In this document: one piece after another, positions 60,925 to 64,000 of the stretch
Position numbering within the stretch: position 1 is the stretch's first letter
How the letters are laid out: each line of letters starts with the position of its first letter
Assembly: GCF_020921035.1 (NCBI RefSeq)
Contig: NC_063150.1
Span: 32,659,826 to 32,723,825 of the forward strand
Length of the DNA stretch: 64,000 nt
DNA from: Rhodamnia argentea
Lineage: Eukaryota; Streptophyta; Magnoliopsida; Myrtales; Myrtaceae
Direction of reading: 5' to 3'
Made by a program: the position numbers and the translations under genes
The notes under the pieces: generated by a model
Seen by the model: only the letters and a program-made list of their open reading frames with translations
The model's database searches: none
What the model was told of the DNA's origin: nothing

Positions 60925-61295
60925 CAATGGGATAATCACAAAAATAGTTTTTGAATTTTAGCTCATTATGTGATGTGGTACTTGAATTTTTATTTTGACC
61001 AATATGACCTCCGAACTTTTGGAACGTATTCAACTTAGTCCAGGAATTATAGGAAGATGTTCAATGTAGTCCTTCCACTAATCCAATGTCGACTTTGAAC
61101 ATGTTCTTATAGTTCGGGGACTAAATTGAATATGTTTCGAAAGTTTGAGGACAACATTGAACAAATTGAAAGTTTAGGGACAAGATTACACATTGGTTTA
61201 AAGTTCGGGGACCATATTGGTCAAATTAAAAGTTCGGGGATCCCATTGCACATTGAACCAAAGTTCAAGAACATTTGTGTTATTTTCCCTATTGA
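60925..61295. repeat. Foldback element C
   Basis: Inverted arms of ~100 bp or more: left contains TTTGACCAATATGACCTCCG and the complement of the right contains TTTGACCAATATGGTCCCCG at the matching place. The interior holds tandem AAGTTYGGGGACYA words. A 61-codon frame inside it is a by-product. Confidence 0.75.
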
Positions 61296-61335
61296 TTTGG
61301 ATGAAGAATAGAATAACAACATATAGAATTATAGG

Positions 61336-61952
61336 TAAATACTACGAAAAATCATAAAATGGTTCACTTGTGATGTTCTTACTATAAACTATTTTCTTGA
61401 CCATAAAAAATTTCAAGCAGGTATATCGATGACAAATCCATCATAAACAATTTTTTTGATAACCAAAAACCCCAAACTAGTACACCCGTGACGAATTTAC
61501 CCCTAATTTGTATACTTATGACAAATTTATCCTATGTTAGTTTTCGTTAAATTTTATCATCAAATTGCTAAGTTAGATGAAATGTGACAGTTAAATGATG
61601 TACTCATTTGGGGGTTTTTACCCTTTATTTATCACAAATGTATCAATTTGAGATTTTTCATGGTATAAACTCAATTTAACGAAATTAACTAAGGGTAGAT
61701 TTGTCACAAGTATACCGGTTTGGTATAAATTCATCACATGTGATAACTTGGAGTTTTTTGTGGTCAAAAAAATAGTTTGAGGTAAATTTATCACGGATGT
61801 ACTAGTTTGGGATTTTACATGGTCAAAAAATAGTTTTGAATAAATTTGTCACATGGTATCGGTTTGGAGTTCTTCATGGTCAAAAAAATAGTTTCGGATA
61901 AATTTATCACAGGTATGCCAATTTGACTTTTTTCGTGATATTAATCCTAGAA
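61336..61952. repeat. Foldback element D, related in motif to element B
   Basis: Both halves carry repeated TGACAAATTTA(T/C)CC words, forward on one side and complemented on the other, with spacers resembling CCAAAAACCCCAAACTAGTAC. The ends pair imperfectly. Noncoding. Confidence 0.65.
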
Positions 61953-63600
61953 TTATTAATGACATAAAGGGTTTATTCACGATCCGTTCCAAAAATAACG
62001 CACAATAATAGCGCAAACAAGCTCTAGCTCAATTTCTTTATATTGAATAAATCATGTGAAGTGCTGCTTTAATTTAAAAGTTAAAGTAGTATAATGATTG
62101 GCTTCAAAGATTAGGAGGATTTAAATAGTACGTCCACACCCCTTTGTCTAGAGACAACGAAAAGTTCGTTACAAGATTGTTTCGAATGGCCTGAACTTTT
62201 GGCCTTGTCGTATGAGCTAGTGAGTGATTGTTGACTTTTAATGTTAATAGTGTCTCTTGATAAACGTACAATTCAACTTGAATTCGAATATAACCTTGCT
62301 TTTAGATTGAAAAAAAAAGTATAGAGAAATGTAGGATAAACTACAAGTAGCATGCACAAATAAACAAAAGGGCAAGAAGGGTTGAGTTAGGTGAATTTCT
62401 ATTAGATAAAAAGGACAATTACTATCAAAAATCCTAAATTGGTACCCTCATAGCACATTTTTGCCAATTCAATTTTCGTCTAGCAAAAAATCTCAAACTA
62501 GTACTACCATGATACATTTATCTCAAACTAATTTAATCTTGTGAATATTCTCGGAGCAGTACTCATGACCTTACTAATGGACGATGGATCTAGGTTAGGA
62601 GTATTTGCATGAGATTTTTCATTAGACGAAAATTAATTCAGCATAAAAGTGTCACGGGGTTCGAATTTGGCGAGTCGAAAATCAATTTGCAATAGATGAT
62701 CGTGGGGTATCCTAGATTATAATTATTTTACTCCAACATTACTATGCAATTGGATAACAGAAAAATTATTCATGGGTCCAAATTCAAACTACTAATAAAA
62801 TACGAGTTAAAACTACAAAAAAATCCCTCTTTTAAGTTCAAGAGAAGATCCTCGTCGGATCTCAGTTTAGCCCTAGTTTGATTCCATGATGTTAGTTCCG
62901 GTAGTGCATCCAAAAAAAATTTGCTAAATAGTGATAAGGACTTTATAATTTTTTTTTTTGTGTTCACCCAAAAATAAGAGTCCTCATCATTGATTTAGGA
63001 CAGTTTGGCGACAAATTATGTTCAACGTGGATAGCCACCTAAATTTCCAAATGCATGGCCAGATTTTATTTTCGTTTCAATCGTGACATTGAAAAGGACA
63101 AGGGGGGAAAAAACGAAATAGTTAGATTCGCCAAGTGTAAATGTCCAATGTCTTTATATGATGGTGAAGTACATCTGTCTTTAAATGTAGTACGTGAAAC
63201 CAAATCAGAGTTTACGACAGAGAATTGATGTATTGTTTTGCATTAAATCAAGGGTTAGTTTGATTAACTTGTAAGCTACCTCCACGAGCATCAATGATTC
63301 GCGTTCGTGCAGCTTCACCTACAAGCGTGAAGCCCAGCAGAACACAGGATAAACTTTAAGATTAGGGAAATAGAATAAAAGAGAATTTGCTAAAAATTAA
63401 GTATTTGAACTGAAGGGAGCTGTCGAGATAAGATTATGAAATGCCATTATTTTTTCAAACAAGAATATGAAATGACCATGTTAGTTTCAAATAAGAGTTT
63501 GAGTGACCATGGCAGTTTCAAATAATGACCTCCCTCACCGATCGACTAAATATCTCGACCGGTCAAAGCCACTTTTGTCCATAGACAAATTTTATTCTTA
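61953..63600. other. AT-rich intergenic DNA, including a possible foldback fragment
   Basis: At about 62410-62660 the words ATAGCACATTTTTGCC, GATACATTTATCTCAAACTA and AAAGTGTCACGGG recall elements B and D, but I could not pair clear ends. The rest shows no gene or defined repeat. Confidence 0.4.
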
Positions 63601-64000
63601 TCTTTTTATTCATTTTTTTTCATGTTTCTTTCGTTTTCTTTGCTGCGGTCGGCAAGGGTCCAGTAACCCTCATCGGGTCTTGGGGAGGGACGGCCTCGCC
63701 GGTTGCTTCAAGGGCGGCCCTCGCCCGGCTCTCTCCATGCATCCCCGAAGATCGACCACGGGCGAAAAAAAGAAAAAGAAAAAAAATTAAGAAAACAAAG
63801 AACCCGAGGTTAAGCCCTTATTAAAAATTGTCATGGCCACTTGAGGTTTGATTTGAAAAGAGGACGTTTCATGCTCTTATTTGGAGTTTTCTCAAAATTT
63901 ATATAGTCTATCAAAATCCGAATGCAAAAAGGAGTGACACCGATAAAAGAATTTTCACTTTTGCTCTGCCTTTTTACGTAGCGCGGGAGTCGAACCTCGT
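63601..64000. other. GC-rich repeat patch and right edge of the window
   Basis: Bases ~63640-63765 are GC-rich (GGTCGGCAAGGGTCC, GACGGCCTCGCCGG) within AT-rich DNA and share word style with bases 1-90 (GGCAAGGGTCGCT). They are probably parts of a common interspersed repeat. A short frame at 63503-63790 overlaps it and is not called a gene. Confidence 0.4.

Noticed and set aside
63969-64000. GGGAGTCGAACC at the right edge, like the complement of a tRNA T-arm
   Set aside because: The T stem does not pair fully and the window ends before any D or anticodon arm could be seen.

Overview
This window is plant nuclear DNA, from a eudicot and probably a woody rosid. The evidence is spliced genes with GT-AG introns, a DYW-type pentatricopeptide repeat (PPR) gene, a plastid-type glucose-6-phosphate 1-epimerase, a Ty1/Copia element with a tRNA-iMet primer site, hAT remnants and many AT-rich foldback repeats. 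The repeat style makes me think of Myrtaceae, but I cannot confirm that from the sequence alone.

The main structure is a tandem segmental duplication. Unit 1 (about 160-20527) and unit 2 (about 20528-39244) carry the same order: epimerase (+), PPR-DYW gene (-), hAT remnant (-), NTF2-like gene (+), nucleobase-ascorbate transporter fragment (+), then a 5'-truncated U-box/armadillo (PUB45/PUB6-like) pseudogene split by a 5.26 kb Copia element. Unit 3 (about 39245-45776) holds only the epimerase and PPR genes and stops abruptly. The Copia element has the same 5-bp target duplication in units 1 and 2, so it inserted before the duplication. A 213-bp perfect-hairpin MITE lies only in unit 2, so it came later.

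The copies have decayed in a complementary way. The epimerase is intact only in unit 1, with ten exons and 316 codons. The PPR-DYW gene is intact only in unit 3, with 606 codons and the HSE...CxxC deaminase signature present. The NTF2-like gene is intact in both units that have it. The triplicated block therefore holds one working epimerase, one working PPR and two NTF2-like genes, in different units. Unit 3 resembles unit 1 in some stretches and unit 2 in others, which points to gene conversion or crossing over among the units.

Right of the block, 47175-53604 is a single-copy eleven-exon gene. Its C-terminal third matches replication factor C subunit 3 (clamp loader) and its first ~440 residues are a low-complexity extension. 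Its last intron carries a 529-bp MITE and intron 7 a perfect 59-bp hairpin. From 53605 to the end I see no convincing gene. That stretch is AT-rich and contains several inverted-repeat (foldback) elements, some sharing a TGTGACA-ATTTA-CC motif, plus simple repeats.
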